Part shown: positions 26,024 to 34,590 of the stretch, one piece after another
Layout of the letters: every line of letters begins with the position of its first letter
How positions within the stretch are numbered: the stretch's first letter is position 1
Source: CBDHFQ01 sp965262565
GTDB lineage: Bacteria > Bacteroidota > Bacteroidia > J057
Assembly: GCA_965262565.1 (NCBI GenBank)
Contig: CBDHFQ010000020.1
Coordinates: 186,001 to 250,000, forward strand
Length of the DNA: 64,000 nt
Direction: 5' to 3'
The notes under the pieces: generated by a model
Databases searched by the model: none
Seen by the model: only the letters and a program-made list of their open reading frames with translations
Told to the model about the DNA's origin: nothing
Translations under genes and position numbers: made by a program

Positions 26024-29000
26024 ATGCGAGGACATAGTCTATTTTTATCCTACTCCATTTGTCTATTATTCACCCTTGGATGCTCTTTTTCCCTTTTTTC
26101 CCAACCTATAGGCGGTAGTAATGGAGTAGGGAAGTGGAGCGAAATCATTCAGATGCCCATCGTCCCTGTAGCAGTTTCAAATCTGCCTAGTGGGAAAGTA
26201 ATCACATGGTCCGCATATGACCGCTTTAATTTTGGTGGTAATCGCGGTAAAACCTACACTGCTTTATTCGACCCCGTATCAAATACTTCTAAAGAATTAT
26301 TAGTATCCAATACACAGCACGACATGTTCTGCCCGGGAACGAGTAATTTAGCTGATGGAAGAGTCATGGTGACTGGGGGAAGCTCAAATGCTAATACCAG
26401 TATTTATGATCCTTTTGCTAATGAATGGATTAGGGGAGATAATATGAATACGGGGAGGGGGTATCATTCCATGGTCACTTTACCTAACGGAAATGTATTT
26501 ACCGTAGGAGGTTCTTGGAGTGGCGGAAGAGGAAATAAACATGCCGAAATGTGGGTTGCAGCCTCGGAAAACTGGATAAGGTTAGATGGAATTAGGGCAG
26601 ATGTGTTATTAGATGGAGTCAATGACCCACAGGGTATATTTAGAGAAGATAATCACGCCTGGTTATGGGTAGCTCCTAATGGCAAAGTGTTTCAAGCGGG
26701 GCCCAGTTCTCAAATGCATTGGATAGATTATACGGTCGGCAATGGAACTTATGAAAAAGCAGGTCCCAGAGGAGATGATGGATATGCGATGAACGGAAAT
26801 ACAGTGATGTATGATGTAGGGAAAATTCTGAAAATAGGGGGAGCAATTTCATACGCTTCTGGAGATCGTTCTACGGGCAATACTTATATCATTGATATCA
26901 ATAACGAAGCGGTAAAGGTGGAAAAAGTAGGGAGCCTTAATCAGGCAAGAACTATGCACAATAGCGCTGTATTACCTACAGGAGAAGTCATTGTAACAGG
27001 AGGATTGAGAGATGCCAGAGCCTTTTCCGATGCCAATGCGAGATTAACTGCAGAAATGTGGAGTCCACAGACAAAGAGTTGGCGCACGCTGGCCGCTATG
27101 CAGGTTCCCCGTACTTATCACAGTGTCTCTATTCTATTACCCGATGGCCGTGTTTTTGCAGGTGGAGGCGGATTATGTGGATCTTGTAATGTAAACCATC
27201 CTGATGCAGAAATATTTAGCCCGCCATATTTATTTAATGCAGATGGGACGGAAGCCAAACGACCTGTCATTATCAGTTCCCCAGATGCTGCCGTTTTTAA
27301 TGATACGATATTGTTCAAAACAGATGAACCCATTTCCTATGTATCCCTGATTAAATATAATTCTGCTACTCATAGTACGAATAACGAACAAAGAAGAATC
27401 CCTCTTCCCGTTATTTCAAAAGGCAACAACCTTTATGCGGCTAATATTCCCAATCAGAATATTGCTGTTCCTGGATATTACATGATGTTTGCGGTGAATT
27501 CGTCGGGGGTTCCCAGTGTATCCAGAAATCTTCTTATAGGAAAAAATGTTTCGAATATTTCGGATTGCGAAAATCAAAGAGTTTCCTATCTATCAGATTT
27601 ACCATTTAAAAGTACGCCTGAAAATGGATGGGGACCTGTTGAGAGAGATAGAAGTAATGGAGAGACTGGAGGGACAGATGGTAATACGATCTCAATTAAT
27701 GGAAAACCCTACCCAAAAGGCTTAGGTGTTCACGCATATTCTAACGTGGAATTTGACTTAAACGGTAATTACAAAGCATTTATCTCAGATATAGGAGTCG
27801 ATGATGAGAAAGATGGAAGAGGTAGTGTTCAATTTGAAGTATTGGTCGACAATGTATCCAGATACACAAGCCCAATTATGAGAGGTACGGATGATCCTAT
27901 AACCATTAATATTGAGGTGGAAGATGCTAATACCTTAAGCTTAATTGTTACTGATGCAGGAGATGGAAAAGGAAATGATCATGCGGATTGGGCAAATGCA
28001 AGATTGATCTCCTGCTCCTCTAATAATCAACCACCGATAGCTGATTTCTCGGCCACTCCTTTAAGTGGTACTGCTCCCCTGACAGTTAATGTCGACGCAA
28101 CCATCTCTAACGACCCTAATGGGGACGCTCTTACGTATGAATGGACATTTGCAAATGAAGCTACCAAAAATGGCGTAACGAGTAGTCATATTTTTACTAC
28201 TCCGGGAACTTATGTGATTACCCTTACAGTAACGGACCCTGAAGGCTTAAGTAGTTCTAAAACTGAAACTGTCACTGTTGAAGAAGAAATACTTACAGGG
28301 GAAACACTTACTTCTATCGCAGATGCTTACACTAATAATGCCTCCCTATATCGTAACACCAATTATGGTACATCAACAAAGATGTATGCGAGGAATAAAT
28401 CGAGTTGGGGGTATAATGTTCATTTAAAATTTGATGTGTCAGCTTACGAAACTATTTCCAAGGCTACGTTAAGAGTAAATGGCAGAAACCCGAATAACGA
28501 TATTCCTGTTCAAATATCTGCCTTCGGTACAGATGATAATTGGACAGAGGTTGGGATAAATTTTAACAATGCTCCTCAAAGCAATGGTACTTCCCTGTCA
28601 ACCACTACGATCACCCAGGATGAAAAATATTATGAATGGGAGGTTAGTTCCTTCGTCTCATCCCAGGCGGAAGGAGATGGAACAGTTTCGTTTGTATTGA
28701 GGTCTCAGAATAATGATACTGAGCGTGCATTGTTTTACACCAGAGAAGATGAGGGGAATGTCCCACAATTAGTCATAGAAGGAAAAAAGCGAAGTGGAAG
28801 TAAATTCCCTCAAACGATAGCTTTCAATCCTATTCAGGATAAACTAACCACTGATGCTCCCTTTGACGTTTCTGCCACAGCCTCTTCGGGATTACCCATC
28901 AACTTTGAAGTCATTTCAGGTCCCGCCACCATTGAAAATAATACCATAACGCTATCTGGAAATACGGGAGAAGTGGTGATAGAAGCTACTCAGGATGGGG

Positions 29001-29860
29001 ATAATCAATATCTTGCTGCAGAGGCTGTACGACAATCTTTTACTATTTCTAATCCTTCAGAACAACTTTCAAACCTTCCTGTCATTGCTGATGCTTATAC
29101 AAATAATGCGAGTGCATACCTGGATACTAATTATGGGCAAAAGACGTTGATGGAGGCAAGGAATAAAAGTAGTTGGGGATACACCTCATTCGTGAAGTTT
29201 GACTTATTCGGAATACAGAATATAAATGGAGCTAAACTGCTTGTTTATGGAGGTAATCCAAGGAACGATACAGAAGTGGATGTGCAGATTTCAGGAACGA
29301 TGGATATGTGGACCGAGTTGGGGATTACACATCTGAATGCACCGATGCCAATGGAGACACTCGGTAACCTTAAAGTAGATGGGAATCCTCGTTATCATGA
29401 ATTGGATGTTACGGATTATATTTTGGCCCAACTTTCCTCAGATAAACTTGCTTCTTTTATGCTTCAGTCGGTGAATGCTGATTATGAGAGAGCGCGATTC
29501 AATACCAAAGAAGCGAGCAGTAATCCTCCTATCTTGGTGATTAGTGGGTTAGAAGGTACCGCAACTGCCAGGAAAGCAGCGAATAGTGAACCAACTTCCA
29601 TTTATCCTGGATTGAACCTCGAACTGTATCCAAATCCATTTGATAAAGAAGTCAGACTTAAGGTATCAAGTGAAGATCTTGAAATGTATGATGTTAAGGT
29701 ATTGGATGTAGAAGGTAAAGAGGTCTTTCATCAGGAAGAACTTCGCCCGGAACAAACATATCGCATCGTATATCCTGGAAGTCCGGGCTTTTATTTTCTA
29801 CACATTTCCTATCAGGGAGAGACACTTGAAACCATAAAGTTGATAAGAATTAAAGAGTAA
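26024..29860 (+). CDS. Secreted galactose-oxidase-like copper-radical oxidase with NPCBM, PKD, two CBM96-like domains and T9SS signal
   Basis: 1278 residues; signal peptide ending near SLFSQP. Residues ~35-400 form a seven-bladed Kelch-type propeller and ~400-500 the galactose-oxidase C-terminal early-set domain. All copper/radical residues of fungal galactose oxidase have counterparts: Cys103 (HDMFCPGTS) and Tyr147 (GRGYHS) for the Tyr-Cys cofactor, Trp165 (GGSWSGG), Tyr365-His366 (RTYHS) and His450 (ATHSTNNEQRRIPL). The Cys-Tyr and Tyr-Trp spacings (44 and 18) equal those of galactose oxidase. An NPCBM domain (~515-665), a PKD domain (~667-750), two DNRLRE/CBM96-like domains (~755-925, ~1020-1185) and a type A T9SS sorting domain (LELYPNPFDKE) follow. 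It probably oxidises a primary alcohol of a sugar or glycan outside the cell, producing H2O2. The substrate is unknown. Confidence 0.9.
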   Translation: MRGHSLFLSYSICLLFTLGCSFSLFSQPIGGSNGVGKWSEIIQMPIVPVAVSNLPSGKVITWSAYDRFNFGGNRGKTYTALFDPVSNTSKELLVSNTQHDMFCPGTSNLADGRVMVTGGSSNANTSIYDPFANEWIRGDNMNTGRGYHSMVTLPNGNVFTVGGSWSGGRGNKHAEMWVAASENWIRLDGIRADVLLDGVNDPQGIFREDNHAWLWVAPNGKVFQAGPSSQMHWIDYTVGNGTYEKAGPRGDDGYAMNGNTVMYDVGKILKIGGAISYASGDRSTGNTYIIDINNEAVKVEKVGSLNQARTMHNSAVLPTGEVIVTGGLRDARAFSDANARLTAEMWSPQTKSWRTLAAMQVPRTYHSVSILLPDGRVFAGGGGLCGSCNVNHPDAEIFSPPYLFNADGTEAKRPVIISSPDAAVFNDTILFKTDEPISYVSLIKYNSATHSTNNEQRRIPLPVISKGNNLYAANIPNQNIAVPGYYMMFAVNSSGVPSVSRNLLIGKNVSNISDCENQRVSYLSDLPFKSTPENGWGPVERDRSNGETGGTDGNTISINGKPYPKGLGVHAYSNVEFDLNGNYKAFISDIGVDDEKDGRGSVQFEVLVDNVSRYTSPIMRGTDDPITINIEVEDANTLSLIVTDAGDGKGNDHADWANARLISCSSNNQPPIADFSATPLSGTAPLTVNVDATISNDPNGDALTYEWTFANEATKNGVTSSHIFTTPGTYVITLTVTDPEGLSSSKTETVTVEEEILTGETLTSIADAYTNNASLYRNTNYGTSTKMYARNKSSWGYNVHLKFDVSAYETISKATLRVNGRNPNNDIPVQISAFGTDDNWTEVGINFNNAPQSNGTSLSTTTITQDEKYYEWEVSSFVSSQAEGDGTVSFVLRSQNNDTERALFYTREDEGNVPQLVIEGKKRSGSKFPQTIAFNPIQDKLTTDAPFDVSATASSGLPINFEVISGPATIENNTITLSGNTGEVVIEATQDGDNQYLAAEAVRQSFTISNPSEQLSNLPVIADAYTNNASAYLDTNYGQKTLMEARNKSSWGYTSFVKFDLFGIQNINGAKLLVYGGNPRNDTEVDVQISGTMDMWTELGITHLNAPMPMETLGNLKVDGNPRYHELDVTDYILAQLSSDKLASFMLQSVNADYERARFNTKEASSNPPILVISGLEGTATARKAANSEPTSIYPGLNLELYPNPFDKEVRLKVSSEDLEMYDVKVLDVEGKEVFHQEELRPEQTYRIVYPGSPGFYFLHISYQGETLETIKLIRIKE

Positions 29861-29893
29861 CATAATTATTCTACAGTGTATTTAAGAAGTAAT

Positions 29894-29929
29894 TGTATCC
29901 CTGGATGTATATGTTCATCCAGGGATACA
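29894..29929. terminator. Strong bidirectional hairpin
   Basis: TGTATCCCTGGATG (29894-29907) and CATCCAGGGATACA (29916-29929) form a perfect 14-bp stem with an 8-nt loop. It lies between the convergent oxidase gene (ends 29860) and tagaturonate reductase gene (ends 29972) and would terminate both. Confidence 0.8.
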
Positions 29930-29971
29930 TCCTATACAGGTCTTGATCATGAACGGTAAGAAATGACTTAG

Positions 29972-31507
29972 TTACTTTGCCAATGCAATTTTCAGTGTTT
30001 CGCTAACCCCCTTTTCGTTAAAATCCTTGATATGGGTAGTTACCGCCTCTATTAATCCTGGAATAGTAGCAAAATTAGGTTGCCAAAACGCCTCGTTAGA
30101 TAATATGGTTTGGATTCTTATAGATGCTTCTTCGTTTCCATAATGCTTCAATTGATAAAAATAATTAGCTTTATCATCATTAATGGGATAAGCCTTTCCT
30201 TGCCATTCTCCTGTAAATCGTCCTTCTTCCTCTTTTACTGGAGCCAAAAAATGAAGGTAAGCTGCCAGTCCCAATGTCATTAAGGGAGGAAATGATCCCT
30301 GTTGTTCCACATATCTGACAAAAGTAGGGACATTCCTAGCATTCATTTTTGTGGTATACTGAAGGGTAATGCTCAATACTTTGTGATGCAGAAATGGATT
30401 TCTAAAACGATCCAGTACTTCGTTTGCAAAGTTTACAGCACTATCTCTATCGACTGGAAGAGTGGGAACGATTTCTTCGTGGACTACTCTCCGGATGAAC
30501 TCACTCATCAACGGATGATTCATGGCATCATAAATCGTTTCGATTTCCATCAGAAAAGCTAATGCCACAGAAATTGTATGTGATCCATTTAGAATTCTAA
30601 GTTTCCTTTCTCTGTAAGGGGAAATATCCTCTGAAAGAACCACTCCAGGATCTGCCTTGATAAAGGAAATCTTTTCCGCTAAGGAAGCTTTGCCTTCTAT
30701 CGCCCAAAGTCTGTAGACTTCATTGACCGTTAACATCTCATCCTTAAATCCCATTTCATTCCACAACTGCGCTAACTTTTCATCATCAGGCCTTCCTGTA
30801 ACAATTCTATCTACCAGCGTATTACAAAAATGGCAATGATGGGTGATCCATTCTTGAAAGGCGCCTCCTAATTGGTGGTGAGCAATATGTGCTAATATAA
30901 CTTCACGTAATTTATCTCCATTATCCAAAATAAGTTCGCAAGGCAGAATCATCATCCCCTTTTCAGCACTTCCGTTAAAGTGATCAAAGCGTTTGAATAA
31001 CCAACTCGTCAATTTAGCCGGGAATGACGCTGGCGGATTGGCAAAAATATCTTCCTCTCTATAAGCTAATCCGATTTCAGTAGTGTTCGATATAATGATA
31101 TTCATATCGGGATTGGTTGCACACTCCAGCACCTCATCCCAATGATCCTTCGCAGATATTGCTCGACTGATAGCTGCATTTACTAATAATTCTTTAACCT
31201 CTTCTTTAGATTGAAATCCTTCTGTTCTTTGAGTAAATAAACCATCTTGAGTATTGATAGTATTAGCACGGGAAGATCCGGTAGATTGTACCAATACCAC
31301 CCGACCCTTAAATAATCCCTCTTTATTTGCTTGATGAATGACAAAATCGATTAATCCTCTTAGTAGTGCTCCGGTTCCGAATTGCAACACTTTTTCTGGA
31401 TAGGTTAATTGTTCCTCGGAAGGCAGATCAATAATTACCTGATGATGGTCCAGAGATTCAAGCAATATTTCACGAGATAATGTAGGTAATGCTAGGTCTG
31501 AAGGCAT
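29972..31507 (-). CDS. uxaB: Tagaturonate reductase (mannitol dehydrogenase family)
   Basis: 511 residues, compared with about 483 in E. coli UxaB. It would reduce tagaturonate to altronate with NADH in galacturonate catabolism, in the cytoplasm. Family segments are VLQFGTGALLRGLIDFVI (nucleotide-binding N-terminus), NTTEIGLAY, FCNTLVDRIVTGRP, VNEVYRLWAIEG, RKLRILNGSHT and RYVEQQGSFPP. It is the UxaB-like subgroup, not mannitol dehydrogenase, judging from the N-terminal and CNTLVDRIVTG segments. It starts 72 bp downstream of the LacI-type regulator gene on the same strand and is plausibly controlled by it. No uxaA or uxaC is in the window. Confidence 0.87.
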   Translation of the reverse strand: MPSDLALPTLSREILLESLDHHQVIIDLPSEEQLTYPEKVLQFGTGALLRGLIDFVIHQANKEGLFKGRVVLVQSTGSSRANTINTQDGLFTQRTEGFQSKEEVKELLVNAAISRAISAKDHWDEVLECATNPDMNIIISNTTEIGLAYREEDIFANPPASFPAKLTSWLFKRFDHFNGSAEKGMMILPCELILDNGDKLREVILAHIAHHQLGGAFQEWITHHCHFCNTLVDRIVTGRPDDEKLAQLWNEMGFKDEMLTVNEVYRLWAIEGKASLAEKISFIKADPGVVLSEDISPYRERKLRILNGSHTISVALAFLMEIETIYDAMNHPLMSEFIRRVVHEEIVPTLPVDRDSAVNFANEVLDRFRNPFLHHKVLSITLQYTTKMNARNVPTFVRYVEQQGSFPPLMTLGLAAYLHFLAPVKEEEGRFTGEWQGKAYPINDDKANYFYQLKHYGNEEASIRIQTILSNEAFWQPNFATIPGLIEAVTTHIKDFNEKGVSETLKIALAK

Positions 31508-31579
31508 AATGTAGTGATATATAAGTTGACTTGTTTTTTGACAAAGTAAACTTACAAATTAACCTTCATTTAAGGCCAA

Positions 31580-32629
31580 TCAGATAGAGGCCTGGAAAGA
31601 ATTGAACAAGGAAGAACTACGCACCTTTAATTCTGTAGGCAGGGTAATATGTTCGTAACTTGCAGGAATATCATTTTTTTGATCCTGTATTTGCTTCAGT
31701 AATAACCTAGCTGCCTGTTGACCTAGAGGAAAGCTGGGTTGAGAAACGGACGTAAGTGGAGGATCCAATAAGGCAGAAACTTTCCAATTGCTAAAGCCTA
31801 CGATTGCCACATCAGAAGGGACACTAATTCCCAATTCCTTCAAACCGGCAATTGCTCCCAGGGCTATAGTATCTGTAACACAAAATATTCCATCTGGCGG
31901 TTCAGGTAGCTTCATGATTTCTTTAGCAAACTGCTTCCCCTCATTAAGATCTAAGTCTTTACAATACATGGTTAATACTGGATCTGCCCAATAGCCTGAT
32001 GTTTCTAAGGCTGCCCGGTAACCATTTAACCTGTGTCGGGAAGTGGATGCAACAGACGGACCTGAGAAATGCGCAATACGCTTGCATCCTTGAGCAATTA
32101 AATGGGATACAGCCTCCAATGCTCCTTGGTAATCATCTACTTCTACTTTACTGCATTGAATTTGATCACTGACTTTATCAAATAGTACGATCGGGATTCC
32201 TAATTCCTGGAACTCCAAAAAATGGTCGTACTGTTGAGTTTCGTGAGCGAGGGAAACTAATAGTCCATCTACTCTGCTGGCCAATAAGGCTCGGGCGTCA
32301 GTTACTTCCTTTTCGTAAGACTCGTCTGATTGGCAAATCATCACCCTGTAGTCCATGTTATAAGCTACGTCCATGATTCCTTTGATTACCCCGGAAAAAA
32401 AGTGATTCACAATTTCCGGGATGATTACCCCTATAACTTTGGATTCTCGTTTTCTTAGCCCCGCAGCGATGGAATTAGGACGGTAATTGAGTTTTTTCGC
32501 TAATTCTGCCACTTTACGCTTCGTTTCCTTGCTGATATCAGGATAGTCCTTCAATGCTCTTGAAACGGTAGCTGTACTGATATTCAACTCTCTGGCGATA
32601 TCGGCCATTGTAATTTGACGCTTGCTCAT
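31580..32629 (-). CDS. LacI-family transcriptional regulator
   Basis: 349 residues. The N-terminal LacI helix-turn-helix (MADIARELNISTATVSRAL, residues ~8-26) and hinge helix (NYRPNSIAAGLRKRES) are followed by a periplasmic-binding-protein-like effector domain (VIGVIIPEIVNHFFSGVIKG, GCKRIAHFSG, DGIFCVTDTIALGAI, VGFSNWKVSALLDPPLTSV). It is divergent from glpD across a 229-bp region that holds a LacI-type palindrome at 32721-32740. It probably represses or co-activates the neighbouring sugar genes in response to a sugar ligand. The ligand cannot be deduced. Confidence 0.93.
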   Translation of the reverse strand: MSKRQITMADIARELNISTATVSRALKDYPDISKETKRKVAELAKKLNYRPNSIAAGLRKRESKVIGVIIPEIVNHFFSGVIKGIMDVAYNMDYRVMICQSDESYEKEVTDARALLASRVDGLLVSLAHETQQYDHFLEFQELGIPIVLFDKVSDQIQCSKVEVDDYQGALEAVSHLIAQGCKRIAHFSGPSVASTSRHRLNGYRAALETSGYWADPVLTMYCKDLDLNEGKQFAKEIMKLPEPPDGIFCVTDTIALGAIAGLKELGISVPSDVAIVGFSNWKVSALLDPPLTSVSQPSFPLGQQAARLLLKQIQDQKNDIPASYEHITLPTELKVRSSSLFNSFQASI

Positions 32630-32720
32630 AACCTAAAATCTCTTAAACTGCAGATGTAAGCTTCTGTACCATTAATTTGACATTTTTTTCGTTCAAAAAA
32701 AACACAATTATTAGAATATT

Positions 32721-32740
32721 AATCGATTACGTTATCGATT
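32721..32740. promoter_or_regulatory. Candidate LacI-family operator
   Basis: AATCGATTACGTTATCGATT is a 20-bp palindrome with 9 of 10 base pairs matched and a central CG, the standard layout for LacI-family operators. It lies between the divergent LacI-type regulator and glpD genes, 92 bp from the regulator start and 119 bp from glpD. The most likely binder is the adjacent regulator, acting on itself and on the plus-strand genes. Confidence 0.6.
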
Positions 32741-32858
32741 TAGCCTAAAAATTGTCGATTCATGTGTGTATAAATTATTGGAAAGAAGAACAAAAAGATG
32801 TATTTTTTATTTGTAAGAATATACTACTTTTACTCGTCAGAAGAATACATGTGCATAT

Positions 32859-34544
32859 ATGAGTTTGTTATCTTCTTTTAATAGGCCTTCATTAGTAAGA
32901 AAGTTAAGTCATCAGGAATATGATGTAGTCATTATAGGTGGTGGGGCTACAGGTTCAGGGATCGCACTTGACGCAGCTAGTAGAGGGTTGACCACGGCTT
33001 TAATCGAAAAACAGGATTTTGCTGCAGGAACCAGCAGTAGATCTACTAAATTAATTCATGGAGGGTTGAGATATTTAAAGCAATTTGAAATTGCTTTGGT
33101 AAGAGAAGTAGGAAGAGAAAGAGCCATTGTCCATCGCCTGGCCCCTCATCTGGTCGTATCTGAAAAAATGCTACTCCCACTCATTAAAGGAGGTACCTAT
33201 GGTAAATTAGCTACCTCTGTAGGGTTGATGGTATATGACGTTTTAGCTGGAGTGGAAAGTGTGGACCAACGAGTCATGCTATCGAAGGAAGAGACGATAG
33301 AAAAAGAACCTTTATTAAGGGAAGATGTACTGGAAGGTTCCGGTTTTTATGCTGAATATCGCACGGATGATGCGCGTTTAACTATTGAATTGATAAAAAC
33401 TGCAGCCAAATATGGAGCAGATAGCATTAATTATACAGAAGCCACTGAATTTATTTACCAGAATAGGGAAGATGGGAGTCCTAAGATTGCAGGAGTAAAA
33501 TGTAAGGACTTTCTGACTAATACAGAGTTTAGTATAAGGACTAAATGTGTAATTAATGCTGCAGGGCCCTGGGTAGATGAAATTAGAGGAAAAGATAATT
33601 CAGTTACTGGGAAGCATCTTCATTTGACGAAAGGTGTTCATATTGTTGTTCCACATGAAAAATTTCCTGTACGACAGTCGGTTTATTTCGATGTTCCGGA
33701 TGGAAGAATGATTTTTGCCATTCCCAGAGGACAGATAACCTATATTGGTACAACGGACACAGATTATCACGGCAACAAGGAGAATCCCAGGACTAATTTG
33801 GAGGATGTAAGTTACTTGGTAGATGGTACAAATCACATCTTCCCCGATTTAGGATTGAGAGTGGAAGATGTGATCTCAAGTTGGGCAGGACTAAGACCAT
33901 TGATCCATGAAGAAGGTAAATCAGCTTCCGAAATTTCCCGTAAAGATGAAATTTTTGTTTCAGCTAGTGGGTTAATTTCCATTGCAGGAGGAAAGCTTAC
34001 AGGATACCGAAAAATGGCAGAAAGGACGGTAGATAAAGCTATAAAATTATCTCAGGCTAATCCTAAAAAGTGCCGTACAGATCAGATTGTCTTAAATGGA
34101 GGAGAATTTGCTGATGGCAAGTCAGTAGAAAAATATAAAAAATACATCGCTGAAAGATTATCTCCTTATGGTCTTTCTGATTATACAGCTGATTATTTGG
34201 TGAGCAATTACGGAAAGCAAGTAGGAGACATCATCGAAATGATTTTGGTACGTTTTGGAAAAATAGACGATATAGAGCTTGCCGCTATCCTTGGAGAATT
34301 GGATTTTACTTTACAGCATGAGATGGTTCATACACCTTTAGATTTCTTCAGTAGAAGAACTGGAAGGTTATATTTTGATATAGAAAGTGTTAGAACATAT
34401 ATGGAGCCTGTCCTAGAAGTGTTTCAGGCAGGATTCAGTTGGAGTGAGGAGAAAAAAGCGCAGGAAAGAGAATTATTGCAAACTGCTGTAGATGAAGCCT
34501 CTCATTTTCCTCCTATACAGGAAATGGAAGGGCAATTATCTTAA
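32859..34544 (+). CDS. glpD: FAD-dependent glycerol-3-phosphate dehydrogenase
   Basis: 561 residues, normal length for aerobic GlpD/GlpA-type enzymes. The FAD-binding Rossmann motif lies near the start (DVVIIGGGATGSGIALDAAS), followed by TSSRSTKLIHGGLRYL, YRTDDARLTIELI, INAAGPWVD, LTKGVHIVVP, YIGTTDTDYHG, SSWAGLRPLI and IAGGKLTGYRKMAE, all classical GlpD blocks. It oxidises glycerol-3-phosphate to dihydroxyacetone phosphate and passes electrons to quinone at the inner membrane. No glpK or glpF is nearby. The gene is divergent from a LacI-type regulator and 46 bp upstream of a GH13 glucosidase, so it is probably part of a sugar-responsive transcript. Confidence 0.93.
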   Translation: MSLLSSFNRPSLVRKLSHQEYDVVIIGGGATGSGIALDAASRGLTTALIEKQDFAAGTSSRSTKLIHGGLRYLKQFEIALVREVGRERAIVHRLAPHLVVSEKMLLPLIKGGTYGKLATSVGLMVYDVLAGVESVDQRVMLSKEETIEKEPLLREDVLEGSGFYAEYRTDDARLTIELIKTAAKYGADSINYTEATEFIYQNREDGSPKIAGVKCKDFLTNTEFSIRTKCVINAAGPWVDEIRGKDNSVTGKHLHLTKGVHIVVPHEKFPVRQSVYFDVPDGRMIFAIPRGQITYIGTTDTDYHGNKENPRTNLEDVSYLVDGTNHIFPDLGLRVEDVISSWAGLRPLIHEEGKSASEISRKDEIFVSASGLISIAGGKLTGYRKMAERTVDKAIKLSQANPKKCRTDQIVLNGGEFADGKSVEKYKKYIAERLSPYGLSDYTADYLVSNYGKQVGDIIEMILVRFGKIDDIELAAILGELDFTLQHEMVHTPLDFFSRRTGRLYFDIESVRTYMEPVLEVFQAGFSWSEEKKAQERELLQTAVDEASHFPPIQEMEGQLS

Positions 34545-34590
34545 ACAGAGGAAATAAAGTACGAGGAACTACAACTTACTTTAGCTACTG

